Positions 24,999 through 33,523 of a stretch of 64,000 bases of DNA are shown here, piece by piece (positions within the stretch are counted from its first letter, which is position 1; every line of letters begins with the position of its first letter). The notes below the pieces were generated by a model. That model had not been told where the DNA came from. It saw only the letters and a list, made by a program, of their open reading frames with translations, and searched no databases. The stretch is from NCBI RefSeq assembly GCF_026810365.1, contig NZ_CP113948.1, forward strand, positions 1,079,001 to 1,143,000. Direction: 5' to 3'. Both the position numbers and the translations under genes were made by a program. Origin of the DNA: Flavobacterium praedii (lineage in GTDB: Bacteria > Bacteroidota > Bacteroidia > Flavobacteriales > Flavobacteriaceae).

Positions 24999-27998
24999 TT
25001 AAGTTAGCCTCTCTTCAATCAAATTTTTCCAAATGATAAAACCTTTTCTATCCGTGGAATAATCGTGAAGTACTTTACTGAAATTATCGGGCAGATTTTC
25101 TATAAAAGATTGTCTGCCATTATTTCTAATGGTATTTAGGTAGTTGTCAATTTGTTTTAATATGTCGGGAATAAATTGTTTGTCTTTGTCAAAATGCCAA
25201 ATATAGGTTGCTTCTTCTGTATTTAAGGTTTCTAAAACAAAATGAAATCCTGTTTTTCCCGCTAGAAGGAAAACAAATGAAAATGGATTCAAAACGAATC
25301 GGATTTTAAGAATAGTTCTCTCGTGATGCTTAGCTAAATATTGTAAATGCGCTTGATGCTTATAATTTTGATTCTGCAAAAAATCATTCACTAGTTCATC
25401 TCCAGAGTCATATAGTTTGATATTACTTTCATTCTGCAATTGATTAATATCCAGCAAATTTTCTTGATCTATTGTGGTTGCTTTGCTTAAGAATGTCTTC
25501 GCAATGAATTTAAACTTCACTCCTTCAATCAATTTTTGAGTTATTTTTTCTAGATCATTGGATAGCGCCAATTGTGAAATCAATTTTCCGTTTTCAAATT
25601 CAGCGTGAATTACAGCAGTAATGTTTTTAATTTTGAGAGTCTTGGAGAAATAATCTTTCAAAACTTCAAATTCGGGTCTAATTTCAAAATTTTCAATATC
25701 AAATTCAAGTTCAGTTTTCATTTCAGGATCACTGTATTTAAAAGCAATACTTCCGTATCTAAATTCAAGCTTTTCAAATGGAATCTTTATTTTTTGATCA
25801 ATAATGAAAGAATCTTTTGAAACAGTAATTTCCTCTTCGGGTTCGTCAAATAAGGTGGCTAGTTTATCTATTTTTCTGTAATAGGTGTTTCTCTTCATAA
25901 ACATTTTGTTCAAGTAATCAATCTTAATGTCTCGATAATCATAAATTGTTGGAGCTATTTCCGATCGTTGGACTCTACCGATGTATTGAATTAATTTGCC
26001 CTCAAAAGAAAAAGGATAAACAAGAAATAGACAATTGGTGTTTTGCAGATCAGTTCCTTCACCAAAGAATTGCCCAGTGGTGATTAATACTTGATAATTT
26101 CCGTACTTTAGTAATTTCCATTTTGAATTTTTGGCACTTTCAGAATCTTCTCCACTTAAAGTAATTACTTCATAAGATTGTTTTAAATATTGATTTAGCG
26201 AGTCAATATGTTCTTTACGTTCTGTAATAATAACAACTTTTTTGTCAAATTTCAATTCATTAATCACATCTTCAAGAATTGATTTGTTTCGAGTAGAATC
26301 GTGAACTAGAATTTTTGATAAAGTTTCAAATTTGTCTGTTTTTGAGTTGAATGGCACATCAAGTTCAGTGTTTCGAATGATAATTTTTGGCCTTTTAGAT
26401 GTGCTTATTTCATTTGATTTTATTTCAGCAATTACTTCACCTAAATGAATAAAAATAAGTTTACTGTCATTGTATTTTCGAAATGGCGTTGCTGTTAAGC
26501 CATACAAATAAAAGGTTTGTAATTTTGAAATTGCATTTCTAAATGTTTCAGCAGGGATATGATGACATTCGTCCACAATGATAGTCCCAAAAGCATTTAA
26601 AATTTTTCTGGTATCAGGTTTTTCTAATTCTTTTGATAAACTCTGAATCATAGCAACCGTTATTTGCTTACCGATTTTAGTTTTGCCTTGTCCAATTTTG
26701 CCAATCTCATTTTTTGGAATTCCAAGAAAAGTTTCAATTCTTTCAATCCATTGGTCGGCAATTTGTTTGCGATGAGTGATTATTAATGCAGGTTGCTTTT
26801 TCTCCGCAATAATTTTTAGCCCGACAATGGTTTTCCCAGAACCCGGCGGCGCGACAACAATTCCTAAATCTTTCTTTTCAATCGCATCAATCACTTTTTG
26901 CTGATGTTCCAAGAGTTGTGCGTTGAATAAAAAAGAAACTTCTTTTAATTTTCTCCTTTCATCCCTGAAATCATATTCAATTTTACTTTCTCTACAAAAG
27001 CGAATTATTTTACCAATAAAACCTCGTGGAATGATTACTTTGTTTTCCGTTTCTTTAACTAGTTTGAAATAACGTTCTGTCCCAAAAGTATTTTTTCCAA
27101 TCTTCTTTTTGACTAAAAATTCCGTATTTAGAAAATTTAATTCTTCTTTCAGAAAATTAATTAATGCAGTTGAAATGGCAAAGCGATTAATTTTTATGTC
27201 GTTTGCCAATCTTATAGTTAATTTTTCATTGTGTAATTTTGGAATAATCGATGCAGGAATATCTTGTTGTGCATTATAAATTTGATGTAGTTCATCAAGT
27301 TTTATCATCGAAATTTTTTGTATATTCTTTATGAAATCCCATTGATTTGGGATTGGTTCTAAGCTTTCAATATCAATAAAACAACTGTTTCCTTGTTGGT
27401 AAGTTTTCTTATATAACGGAAGTGCTATCAAATTTCCAAATCCTTTTCCGGACAGAAAATCCTGATTGGGAAACATTCTGTCAAAACTGGAACTTTTGTC
27501 AAACAAAGAAAAAACTCCTGTTTGCTCTAAAATTGAAATGAAAATCTTTCTGCTTTTTATAGCTGGATAAGGTTGTTCAAAAAATATCCAAACGTGTCCG
27601 CCTTTACCCGAACGAGAACGTTCCAAATAGGCTGATATTCCTTTTTGATTACAAGCGTATATAAACTTTTTACAGTCTTCTAGCCAATCAACTTTATCAA
27701 AATCAGCAACAATAAACCACGATGTATTGTCTTTGAGTAAAGGATAAATTCCAATGTGCTGTTCGCCATTGAGGTGTTTTTCAATTTCCCTTTCAGAAAG
27801 TGCTAAATATTCTTTATCTGCATAGTTTTGAAAAGTTCCACCATTCATTTTATGAGCTCGATAACGATATGGGTCATAAAAATAGGCTGGCATATAGCCA
27901 CTTTTGCTCCCTTTTTCCCAACGAACCGCAAACACATCTTCTCTTCCCGTAAAAACAAATTTGAATAGTTGGATGTTATTTATTGGATTTGATTGCAT
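24999..27998 (-). CDS. TOTE-type primase fused to a superfamily 2 helicase
   Basis: 999 aa. Residues about 10-230 form an archaeo-eukaryotic primase (AEP) domain: catalytic VADFDK (Asp99, Asp101) and SGKGGHVW (His135). This matches the domain named for TOTE conflict systems. The SF2 helicase follows, with Walker A APPGSGKT (about 383-390), DECHH (476-480), GLTATPFRK and the motif VI region YIGRVQRS. About 300 C-terminal residues are not assigned. AEP-helicase fusions of this type are linked to mobile elements and conflict with foreign nucleic acid; antiphage action here is inferred. The gene stands alone, upstream of it only AbiE genes. Confidence 0.87.
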   Translation of the reverse strand: MQSNPINNIQLFKFVFTGREDVFAVRWEKGSKSGYMPAYFYDPYRYRAHKMNGGTFQNYADKEYLALSEREIEKHLNGEQHIGIYPLLKDNTSWFIVADFDKVDWLEDCKKFIYACNQKGISAYLERSRSGKGGHVWIFFEQPYPAIKSRKIFISILEQTGVFSLFDKSSSFDRMFPNQDFLSGKGFGNLIALPLYKKTYQQGNSCFIDIESLEPIPNQWDFIKNIQKISMIKLDELHQIYNAQQDIPASIIPKLHNEKLTIRLANDIKINRFAISTALINFLKEELNFLNTEFLVKKKIGKNTFGTERYFKLVKETENKVIIPRGFIGKIIRFCRESKIEYDFRDERRKLKEVSFLFNAQLLEHQQKVIDAIEKKDLGIVVAPPGSGKTIVGLKIIAEKKQPALIITHRKQIADQWIERIETFLGIPKNEIGKIGQGKTKIGKQITVAMIQSLSKELEKPDTRKILNAFGTIIVDECHHIPAETFRNAISKLQTFYLYGLTATPFRKYNDSKLIFIHLGEVIAEIKSNEISTSKRPKIIIRNTELDVPFNSKTDKFETLSKILVHDSTRNKSILEDVINELKFDKKVVIITERKEHIDSLNQYLKQSYEVITLSGEDSESAKNSKWKLLKYGNYQVLITTGQFFGEGTDLQNTNCLFLVYPFSFEGKLIQYIGRVQRSEIAPTIYDYRDIKIDYLNKMFMKRNTYYRKIDKLATLFDEPEEEITVSKDSFIIDQKIKIPFEKLEFRYGSIAFKYSDPEMKTELEFDIENFEIRPEFEVLKDYFSKTLKIKNITAVIHAEFENGKLISQLALSNDLEKITQKLIEGVKFKFIAKTFLSKATTIDQENLLDINQLQNESNIKLYDSGDELVNDFLQNQNYKHQAHLQYLAKHHERTILKIRFVLNPFSFVFLLAGKTGFHFVLETLNTEEATYIWHFDKDKQFIPDILKQIDNYLNTIRNNGRQSFIENLPDNFSKVLHDYSTDRKGFIIWKNLIEERLT

Positions 27999-28063
27999 AA
28001 TTTTGATTATTCAAAAATCTTTTTTAAAGAAATTACAAGCAAATTGAATGCTAGATTTTCAGG

Positions 28064-29002
28064 CTATTTTATATTTGCTGGGTATAATATATTTTGCAAT
28101 TTTTCAAATGCCTCTTTATGCTTTTGAGCAGGAATCTTTTTAAGATTTATCATTTTCCAAAGCACTGAAGGAAGATTAGCAATTGTAGAAGTGTTCTCTA
28201 TTTCCAGTAAATCCCAATCAGGAATTTTGTTTTTGAAAGACAAAAGAAATTTCTTTTCATTTTCGGTCATTTGAGAGTTTATTTGATAAATCAAGTTTTC
28301 TCTAGCTTCTTCCAATTGTTGTAAAGGAACATCTACTTCAGCCATTTGTTTAAACTCTGTTTCGTAAATTTCAGTAATATCTTTTCGATTTGGAGCCAAT
28401 AGTTCTGACATTGGTCTTTGATGACTTATTAGAAATATTAAGAATGTTTTTCGTAAATTATCTGTTAGCCCTTCGTTTTCGAGAAGAAATTTTACATCAA
28501 ATAAATCTCTCGGATGTTGTCTGTCTAAAGCAGCGCATAATTTACCAGCATATAAATCGGGAAGTGATGCTACTTGCATTTCTACATATCCAAATTCTCT
28601 TTCTACTTCTTCTACAACCTCCATTCTTTCTTCTGGAAAAACCGTTCCTCTGATTACTGGAGATAATTCTACTTTAATGCGTACTTCTCCTTGACTTACA
28701 ATTAAGCGTAGTGCATCGCTTTGTTCGTGTGCATCTTGTACTTTACTTCCCGGTATTTTTTGCTGAATCGATTTACTTATTCTTGATAAAGCTGCTCTAA
28801 TATTTATCAAAGCTGTTTCTCGATCCTCCATTGGTATGTATAGTAAATCGATGTCAACCGAAAGACGAGGAAGTGCTCTGTAAAATAAGTTAATTGCTGT
28901 CCCTCCTTTTAGCGCAAAACATTTTTCGGTGTCCACTAACGGTAAAACACGAACTAAAAGTTGTACTTGTCTGCGGTATATATTGTTTGCATCTATAGCC
29001 AT
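28064..29002 (-). CDS. abiEii: AbiEii toxin, nucleotidyltransferase
   Basis: 312 aa. The nucleotidyltransferase core has ALKGGTAINLF, the metal pair in RLSVDIDLLY, and the family motif AGKLCAALDRQHPRDLFDVK. AbiEii is the toxin of the AbiE abortive-infection and type IV toxin-antitoxin system; the related MenT enzymes modify tRNA 3' ends. The first 10 bases overlap the end of abiEi, so the two genes are translationally coupled. All catalytic motifs look intact, so it is probably active. Confidence 0.94.
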   Translation of the reverse strand: MAIDANNIYRRQVQLLVRVLPLVDTEKCFALKGGTAINLFYRALPRLSVDIDLLYIPMEDRETALINIRAALSRISKSIQQKIPGSKVQDAHEQSDALRLIVSQGEVRIKVELSPVIRGTVFPEERMEVVEEVEREFGYVEMQVASLPDLYAGKLCAALDRQHPRDLFDVKFLLENEGLTDNLRKTFLIFLISHQRPMSELLAPNRKDITEIYETEFKQMAEVDVPLQQLEEARENLIYQINSQMTENEKKFLLSFKNKIPDWDLLEIENTSTIANLPSVLWKMINLKKIPAQKHKEAFEKLQNILYPANIK

Positions 29003-29778
29003 TCTGGAACTGTTATTTTATATTTATTATCTAATTTTCCACCTTTTATCAGCATTCTGTTTCCAGAACCCAATGTTATGTTTTCTCGATTTATTTTACC
29101 CAACCAAACATAATTTTGACGATCTGCAAACCAAAAGAAAAGCCGTTTTACTTTCACATTTTGACAGTATTCCAGTATTTTTTGAAGATTTCTAGGCGAC
29201 AATGTTGTTAACCCTTGCATTAATTGATCTGCGTGTTCAAAAGTTATTTTTTGCGGAACGTCTAATAACACTTCGAGATAAGCTCTTTCAGGCGAAGACA
29301 GGATTAGTTTTCTATTATCATTATCCCAATCTCTTTCTGATGTAAAAGGGTGTAATTGTTTGTTTTCTTCTGATTTTTTAGCAAATAAACTATTGGTAGT
29401 ATGTCTAACAAATTTCACATTCAAATCTAAATTTACAACCCATTCTGGTAGTACATTATTTCCAAATAAATGTACTATTTTATTTTCCGAAAGTGATAAG
29501 TAATGAGATAGCCCCTGCATTTCAAGTGCTGTCAACCCACCTATAACCAAATCTGTTTTAAATATTGACTGCAAGGAGAAAACTACCGATTGCCAAGATA
29601 TTTTACTGGCATTTCTAACATATACCCCTTTACTTATGGATTCCAGTTGGTTACTTTTGACCAAATTGTCTATTGCGTGACGAGTTAAATTATTCTTCAT
29701 AAGCCATTTATGAGTGGTTACTAAACCCTCGGGCATTATTTCGTACAACTCTTTTCTTCGTATTACATTTATAGCCAT
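28993..29778 (-). CDS. abiEi: AbiEi-family antitoxin and repressor
   Basis: 261 aa. The N-terminal winged helix (LYEIMPEGLVTTHKWLMKNN, LVKSNQLESISKGVYVR) and the following VIGGLTALEMQGLSHYL segment are typical of AbiEi. In studied AbiE systems this protein neutralises the toxin and represses the operon by binding inverted repeats in its promoter. That fits here: two operator-like repeats flank the promoter at 29798-29881. The gene precedes the toxin gene and overlaps it by 10 bp. Confidence 0.9.
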   Translation of the reverse strand: MAINVIRRKELYEIMPEGLVTTHKWLMKNNLTRHAIDNLVKSNQLESISKGVYVRNASKISWQSVVFSLQSIFKTDLVIGGLTALEMQGLSHYLSLSENKIVHLFGNNVLPEWVVNLDLNVKFVRHTTNSLFAKKSEENKQLHPFTSERDWDNDNRKLILSSPERAYLEVLLDVPQKITFEHADQLMQGLTTLSPRNLQKILEYCQNVKVKRLFFWFADRQNYVWLGKINRENITLGSGNRMLIKGGKLDNKYKITVPEWL

Positions 29779-29797
29779 AATTTAAAAGTTTCGCTTA

Positions 29798-29881
29798 TTG
29801 CGGTGTTAATTGCCGTTATACAAATATAATATAAATTATTTGGTTTACAAAACACTATATTAACGGCGATTATCGCCGTTA
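29798..29881 (-). promoter_or_regulatory. abiE promoter flanked by two AbiEi operators
   Basis: The promoter reads TTTTG (minus strand, 29848-29852), a 19-bp spacer, then TATATTTG (29821-29828), a full Bacteroidota promoter. Upstream is a perfect 21-bp palindrome at 29861-29881 with half-site TAACGGCGAT. Downstream, at the likely start of transcription, is a degenerate copy at 29798-29818 with the half-site TAACGGCA. The spacing places one operator on each side of RNA polymerase, matching the two-repeat negative autoregulation known for AbiEi. Confidence 0.8.
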
Positions 29882-30098
29882 TTTCTAATTATATTAAAAT
29901 ATATAATTATTGTCATTTTTATTATAAATGCAGTATGTAGATTTGTCATTGTAATTTAATTCAAAAGGATTCACAAATTTTTAGTTGCTTATCCAACATT
30001 TTTTTCAATGATCACTTAAGGTTCGAATGGCATTTTCAGTAAAGAAACTTTAGGGCATGATGGAGGAACCGAAAAAGGAAAATAAATTTCGAACCAAA
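29882..30098. other. Intergenic stretch, no feature recognised
   Basis: AT-rich DNA between the abiE promoter and the next hairpin. No ORF with a plausible start and no repeat was found. A fragment around 30055-30085 (gatggaggaaccgaaaaagg) reads like the end of a lost gene but cannot be assigned. Confidence 0.4.
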
Positions 30099-30134
30099 AA
30101 AAACCTCCAAAATCAAATGACTTTGGAGGTTTTT
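30099..30134 (-). terminator. Terminator hairpin next to the right copy of the 55-bp repeat
   Basis: Perfect 13-bp stem AAAAACCTCCAAA / TTTGGAGGTTTTT (30099-30111 with 30122-30134) with a 10-nt loop and T-runs on both sides. No gene ends here on the plus strand. Its position mirrors the hairpin at 23177-23204. Confidence 0.7.
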
Positions 30135-30151
30135 AAATTATGGTGTATCAG

Positions 30152-30206
30152 GTTTACAGTCTAACACTTAATACCTGCTTTGACTTTTTTTAAAACTATA
30201 AAATGA
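30152..30206 (+). repeat. Direct repeat, right copy flanking the defence island
   Basis: Partner of 23218-23272 (42 of 55 bases identical, same orientation). The two copies enclose about 6.9 kb with the 377-aa gene, the TOTE helicase and abiE. No recombinase gene lies between them. Confidence 0.5.
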
Positions 30207-30303
30207 TATTTTTAAAATTGAGAATGTTTAAAAAAATATGTTTCTAAGTTCTATGCTTAATCCTATTTTTATGACTAGCGTCAACAAATAAACTTAAAAG
30301 TTT

Positions 30304-30340
30304 TAAAAAAACAAAGCCACTGTCTTCCAGTGGCTTTGTT
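30304..30340 (-). terminator. Displaced original tRNA-Val terminator
   Basis: Perfect 13-bp stem AACAAAGCCACTG / CAGTGGCTTTGTT (30310-30322 with 30328-30340) followed on the minus strand by T-rich DNA. It sits 8 bp left of attL. Before insertion of the 9.2-kb element it would have directly followed the tRNA-Val gene. Confidence 0.75.
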
Positions 30341-30347
30341 TGTCTTT

Positions 30348-30362
30348 ATGTGGGCGATGAGG
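30348..30362 (+). repeat. attL, partial copy of the tRNA-Val 3' end
   Basis: ATGTGGGCGATGAGG, identical to 39534-39548, where it is the 3' end of the tRNA-Val gene plus three flanking bases. The similarity to the tRNA stops abruptly after this, as expected for an attachment-site duplication. Confidence 0.85.
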
Positions 30363-30500
30363 AAACAGAACTCTATTAATTTGTAAGAATTAAAAAAAGG
30401 AGTAAAACTGTTATAAACTCAATTAAATTAATACTTTTTTAAATTTTATACTTACAAAAAAATTAAGCTGAATTAAGGTAAATTCGAATAAATAAGAATC

Positions 30501-30520
30501 TTTTCGGGAATATTTCGGGA
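30501..30520 (+). repeat. Left arm-type recombinase site
   Basis: TTTTCGGGAATATTTCGGGA, two TTTCGGGA units 10 bp apart. The right end of the element has the same pair (39458-39477, 18 of 20 bases identical). They lie just upstream of the integrase gene, overlapping the zone where its -33 box would be (a TATATTCG -7-like box is at 30528-30535). Recombinase binding may therefore also repress its own gene; that is inference. Confidence 0.65.
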
Positions 30521-30547
30521 TTTTAACTATATTCGTATCCTAAAATA

Positions 30548-31876
30548 TTGGATATGAACCTAAAATATTTCATTAAAAAATCAAAGTCTGCAACTTCTAA
30601 TATTTACGTCCGTTTTTGGGACAGTAACCGCATTGACCAAACAGCAGGAACAAAACTAAATGTTCAGTTTGAGCATTGGAACAAAGATAAGCAAGAAGTT
30701 AAAAATATCGCTACCATTTCCAACAGAGATTTTACAAACAGTAAATTACGCAATTTAAAAACGTTTATTCTCGACCAGTACAATATTGATTTTAATTCAC
30801 AACAAAACATAAATGATACTTGGTTAAAGACACAGATAAATATTTTCTTTGGCAGAGTCAATACCGATGAATCGCATAAAATTTATTTTGTGGCTTGGAT
30901 AGAGAAATTTATTGCCGATTGTCCCAACAAAGCAACGCCACCCTCAGAAAGCACCGTTATAAAATTCAACAGGGTTAAAAACAAACTTACCGATTATCAA
31001 ACCCACTTCGATATAAAACTTCGATTTCAAGATATTGATTTGAAATTTTACGAGAGTTTTTTATTTTACTGCCAAAAAATAGAAATACTGAACAATAATA
31101 CCGTTGGAGGGTTTATTACCATCATAAAAAACTGGTGCAGTAAAATAGAAATTGAAGGATTACCAATTAGTCTGCAATACAAACACAGTGATTTTAAGGC
31201 TATTTCCAACAAAACAAAAGATGTTTACCTCACAGAAGCCGAAATAGACAGCGTTTTTAACTATAATTTTGAGCAAATGGAGCGATTGGACAGAACTAGG
31301 GATAATTTTATAATCGGATTACGTACAGGGCTTAGAATTTCGGACTTTATGAAACTAAAGCAACTCAATATCGTAGGGGATTATATAGAAATTGAAACTA
31401 GCAAAACTGAACATCCCGTAGTTATTCCGATGCACCCCCAAGTAAAGGCGATTTTGCAAAAAAGAAACGGAGAACTTCCTCCTACTATATCTGACCAAAA
31501 ATTTAATGAATATGTAAAAGAAGTTTGTAAAACTATAGGGTTTGCCCAAAAAGTGGACGGGGCAAAAATGATGAATAAAAAAGACGAAAAGGACTTTTTT
31601 GGGGACAGTAAAGTCAAAATAAAAAGTATGATGCGAAAAGAGTTTGGCTCGTATCCCAAACATGAACTTATAACCTCCCATACTTGCAGACGTTCCTTTG
31701 CCAGTAATCTTTACTCCAAATTGGACAATCCTACGATAATGGCAATTACAGGGCATAAAACGGAAACCATGTTTTTGAAATACATAAAAATCACTCCGAG
31801 AGAACACGCAGAAAAGTTAAAAGAGCATTGGAAAAAAGTAGAAGCCGAAAAACAAGCAAAAAAAAAGAAAATATAA
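30548..31876 (+). CDS. Tyrosine recombinase / integrase
   Basis: 442 aa. N-terminal arm-binding region (1-95), SAM-like core-binding domain (about 110-215), then the catalytic domain. Catalytic residues are seen in GLRTGLRISDF (first Arg), TSHTCRRSFASNLY (His-x-x-Arg) and ITGHKTETMFLKYIKI (His and the nucleophilic Tyr). The C-terminus is lysine-rich. It belongs to the Phage_int_SAM_5-type integrases of Bacteroidota. It is the first gene inside attL and reads inward, the normal place for the enzyme that made the tRNA-Val insertion. The next gene starts one base after its stop. Confidence 0.95.
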   Translation: MDMNLKYFIKKSKSATSNIYVRFWDSNRIDQTAGTKLNVQFEHWNKDKQEVKNIATISNRDFTNSKLRNLKTFILDQYNIDFNSQQNINDTWLKTQINIFFGRVNTDESHKIYFVAWIEKFIADCPNKATPPSESTVIKFNRVKNKLTDYQTHFDIKLRFQDIDLKFYESFLFYCQKIEILNNNTVGGFITIIKNWCSKIEIEGLPISLQYKHSDFKAISNKTKDVYLTEAEIDSVFNYNFEQMERLDRTRDNFIIGLRTGLRISDFMKLKQLNIVGDYIEIETSKTEHPVVIPMHPQVKAILQKRNGELPPTISDQKFNEYVKEVCKTIGFAQKVDGAKMMNKKDEKDFFGDSKVKIKSMMRKEFGSYPKHELITSHTCRRSFASNLYSKLDNPTIMAITGHKTETMFLKYIKITPREHAEKLKEHWKKVEAEKQAKKKKI

Positions 31877-31877
31877 A

Positions 31878-32732
31878 ATGAGCATTGATTACAAATACAT
31901 AAGCAGGCCTTATACCTTAGATGATTTAGTTACAGGAAATCCCATTTTCAAGGTGTATTATGATTTTTTTTATAACTACTATGAATGGGAACAAGACAAT
32001 GATGCGATAGAAGTTGATAATTATACCGACAAAGAACATCTGGAATTGCTTTTTAATGAGTTTCTGAATATAGTTGGATTGTTGCTTTTTGAAAACGTAA
32101 CATACAATGAAACATTCAAAAAGCTAAAACTAAAAACGGAACAAATAGAAATGCTTTGGTTCATGTCAGATTGCATTCCTTTTCTTTTAGAAGACCATCC
32201 TTTAACGTACGATTCTGATATTTCAGAAAGAACAAGGGTTTTTATTAACAAAATTAAAAAATCAGAGGCATTTGAACAAAACACAGAAATAAGAGAAACA
32301 CTTTACCCAATAGTGGAGAAATTCCTTGATGATTCAAAAAATGCCTTTACATATGAACATATATATGACTTAACTTACTTCTTTGATGTGCATCATAACA
32401 ATTGTATTGAGCAAGTCATAACGGCTACTAAAGCTAAGTTGAAAAGAAAAGAAGACAAAAACACTACTTTTAAAGGTTTATTCACAATGGAAACACAAGA
32501 GATGCTAGACGCATCACAAAAAGTATTATTGATTGAGGAGTTAATCAGAAGTGATAAATGGGGAAATGCAACCGAAAGGAAAAAAGCGGAAATAATATCT
32601 CAAATTATCGATAGGAATCCTGACAATATCAGACGAATATTAGCGGAAATAAACAAACCGTTATCAGCTACATCACAGAAATTTAAAGAAGATTTACTAA
32701 AAGCACAAAAGACAATTAAAATTTTGGGGTAA
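31878..32732 (+). CDS. Unknown protein coupled to the integrase
   Basis: 284 aa, acidic in the first half and basic at the end. I do not recognise a domain. The prediction by eye is mostly helical: an N-terminal aromatic-rich part (FKVYYDFFYNYYEWEQD), then long helices, with a C-terminal segment KVLLIEELIRSDKWGNATER ... ISQIIDRNPDNIRRILAEI that could be a DNA-binding helical pair. Its TAA-A-ATG junction with the integrase means co-translation, so a role in recombination or its control is plausible. Many Bacteroidota integrases have a large unknown neighbour of this sort. Confidence 0.85.
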   Translation: MSIDYKYISRPYTLDDLVTGNPIFKVYYDFFYNYYEWEQDNDAIEVDNYTDKEHLELLFNEFLNIVGLLLFENVTYNETFKKLKLKTEQIEMLWFMSDCIPFLLEDHPLTYDSDISERTRVFINKIKKSEAFEQNTEIRETLYPIVEKFLDDSKNAFTYEHIYDLTYFFDVHHNNCIEQVITATKAKLKRKEDKNTTFKGLFTMETQEMLDASQKVLLIEELIRSDKWGNATERKKAEIISQIIDRNPDNIRRILAEINKPLSATSQKFKEDLLKAQKTIKILG

Positions 32733-32756
32733 CCTTTGGGGTACACCCCAAAGGTT
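32731..32756. promoter_or_regulatory. 26-bp palindromic operator before the HTH gene
   Basis: Perfect 11-bp arms AACCTTTGGGG / CCCCAAAGGTT around TACA. It starts right at the stop of the 284-aa gene and ends where the -33 box of the downstream promoter should be. A partial third copy (GGGGT) lies just before it. No T-run follows, so it is not a good terminator. An operator for the HTH protein is the simplest reading. Confidence 0.6.
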
Positions 32757-32775
32757 AAAAAAGATGCATCTACAT

Positions 32776-32783
32776 TAAGTTTG
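32776..32783 (+). promoter_or_regulatory. -7 box for the HTH gene
   Basis: TAAGTTTG, an exact TAnnTTTG match, 34 bp before the ATG at 32817. The expected -33 zone falls on the right arm of the 26-bp palindrome, so a bound protein would control this promoter. Confidence 0.6.
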
Positions 32784-32816
32784 CCGTAATATAATCTTAA
32801 AAACAAAAAGAATATT

Positions 32817-33101
32817 ATGGTAAACGTACTTCAATTAGAAAACACAAATGCTTTAGATTTTAAAAATGAAATCTTAAAAGGCGTAAAAGACTGCCTTGTA
32901 ATTTTTGCAACTACTTTGCAAAGCGAAAGCGAGCAATTATTAACCCGTGAAGAAACGGCAAAAATGCTGTCTGTTTCACTTGTTACCCTTTGGGACTGGA
33001 CGCGAAAAGACATTATTCCTGCCTACAGAATCGGAAATAAAATACGATACAAAAAGAGTGAGGTTTTAAAATCATTGATTCAAAAAAACAAATTTGAATA
33101 A
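32817..33101 (+). CDS. Helix-turn-helix protein, excisionase-like
   Basis: 94 aa. The C-terminal half is an HTH_17/MerR-like winged helix: LLTREETAKMLSVSLVTLWD, then WTRKDIIPAYRIGNKIRYKK and SEVLKSL. The first 40 residues form a helix (LDFKNEILKGVKDCLVIFA). This family serves as excisionases (recombination directionality factors) or repressors in Bacteroidota integrative elements. Its own promoter overlaps a palindrome. The 102-aa gene follows after 17 bp. Confidence 0.88.
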   Translation: MVNVLQLENTNALDFKNEILKGVKDCLVIFATTLQSESEQLLTREETAKMLSVSLVTLWDWTRKDIIPAYRIGNKIRYKKSEVLKSLIQKNKFE

Positions 33102-33118
33102 TTTTTAAAGCCAAACTT

Positions 33119-33427
33119 ATGGAAACGTTAAAAATCCTAAACTACATTCGAAACAAAAAGGAATTACAAGAACTGTATTTAAGTCAAATGGCAGAATTGT
33201 ATATCCGAAATGAAATAAACCAAATACTTCGAGAAACTCGAATGTCAATTCCAGCAGGAATGCGGATGAATTTCAAAAATATCACTACACGGGAAGCTAT
33301 TATTTTTATCGAACAAAACGGCACACCCGATGGCTATACTTTATCCGACGAATTGAATATCAAATTAAAAGAGTATCAGGAATTGTTGGTAAATAAAAAA
33401 ATATCGTCAAAAAAAGAAAAAATATGA
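33119..33427 (+). CDS. Unknown 102-aa protein of the element
   Basis: I do not recognise this family. It is helical and charged, starts METLKILNYIRNKKELQELY and ends in a lysine-rich tail (KKISSKKEKI). There is no signal peptide, membrane segment or cysteine. It lies 17 bp after the HTH gene and is probably co-transcribed with it. A hairpin (33524-33557) lies between it and the primase gene. Position suggests an accessory role in replication or regulation. Confidence 0.75.
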   Translation: METLKILNYIRNKKELQELYLSQMAELYIRNEINQILRETRMSIPAGMRMNFKNITTREAIIFIEQNGTPDGYTLSDELNIKLKEYQELLVNKKISSKKEKI

Positions 33428-33523
33428 TTTGTTTATTTCTGAGGAAATCTTGCTTTTTAATTTAAATTCTATTTGAATTTACAGTAAAAATAGAGTTATA
33501 CTCCTTTAAATGAATAAAATAAC

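Noticed and set aside
32731..32756. Palindrome read as a terminator of the 284-aa gene
   Set aside because: No T-run follows on the plus strand, and it overlaps the promoter zone of the next gene, so operator is the better call.
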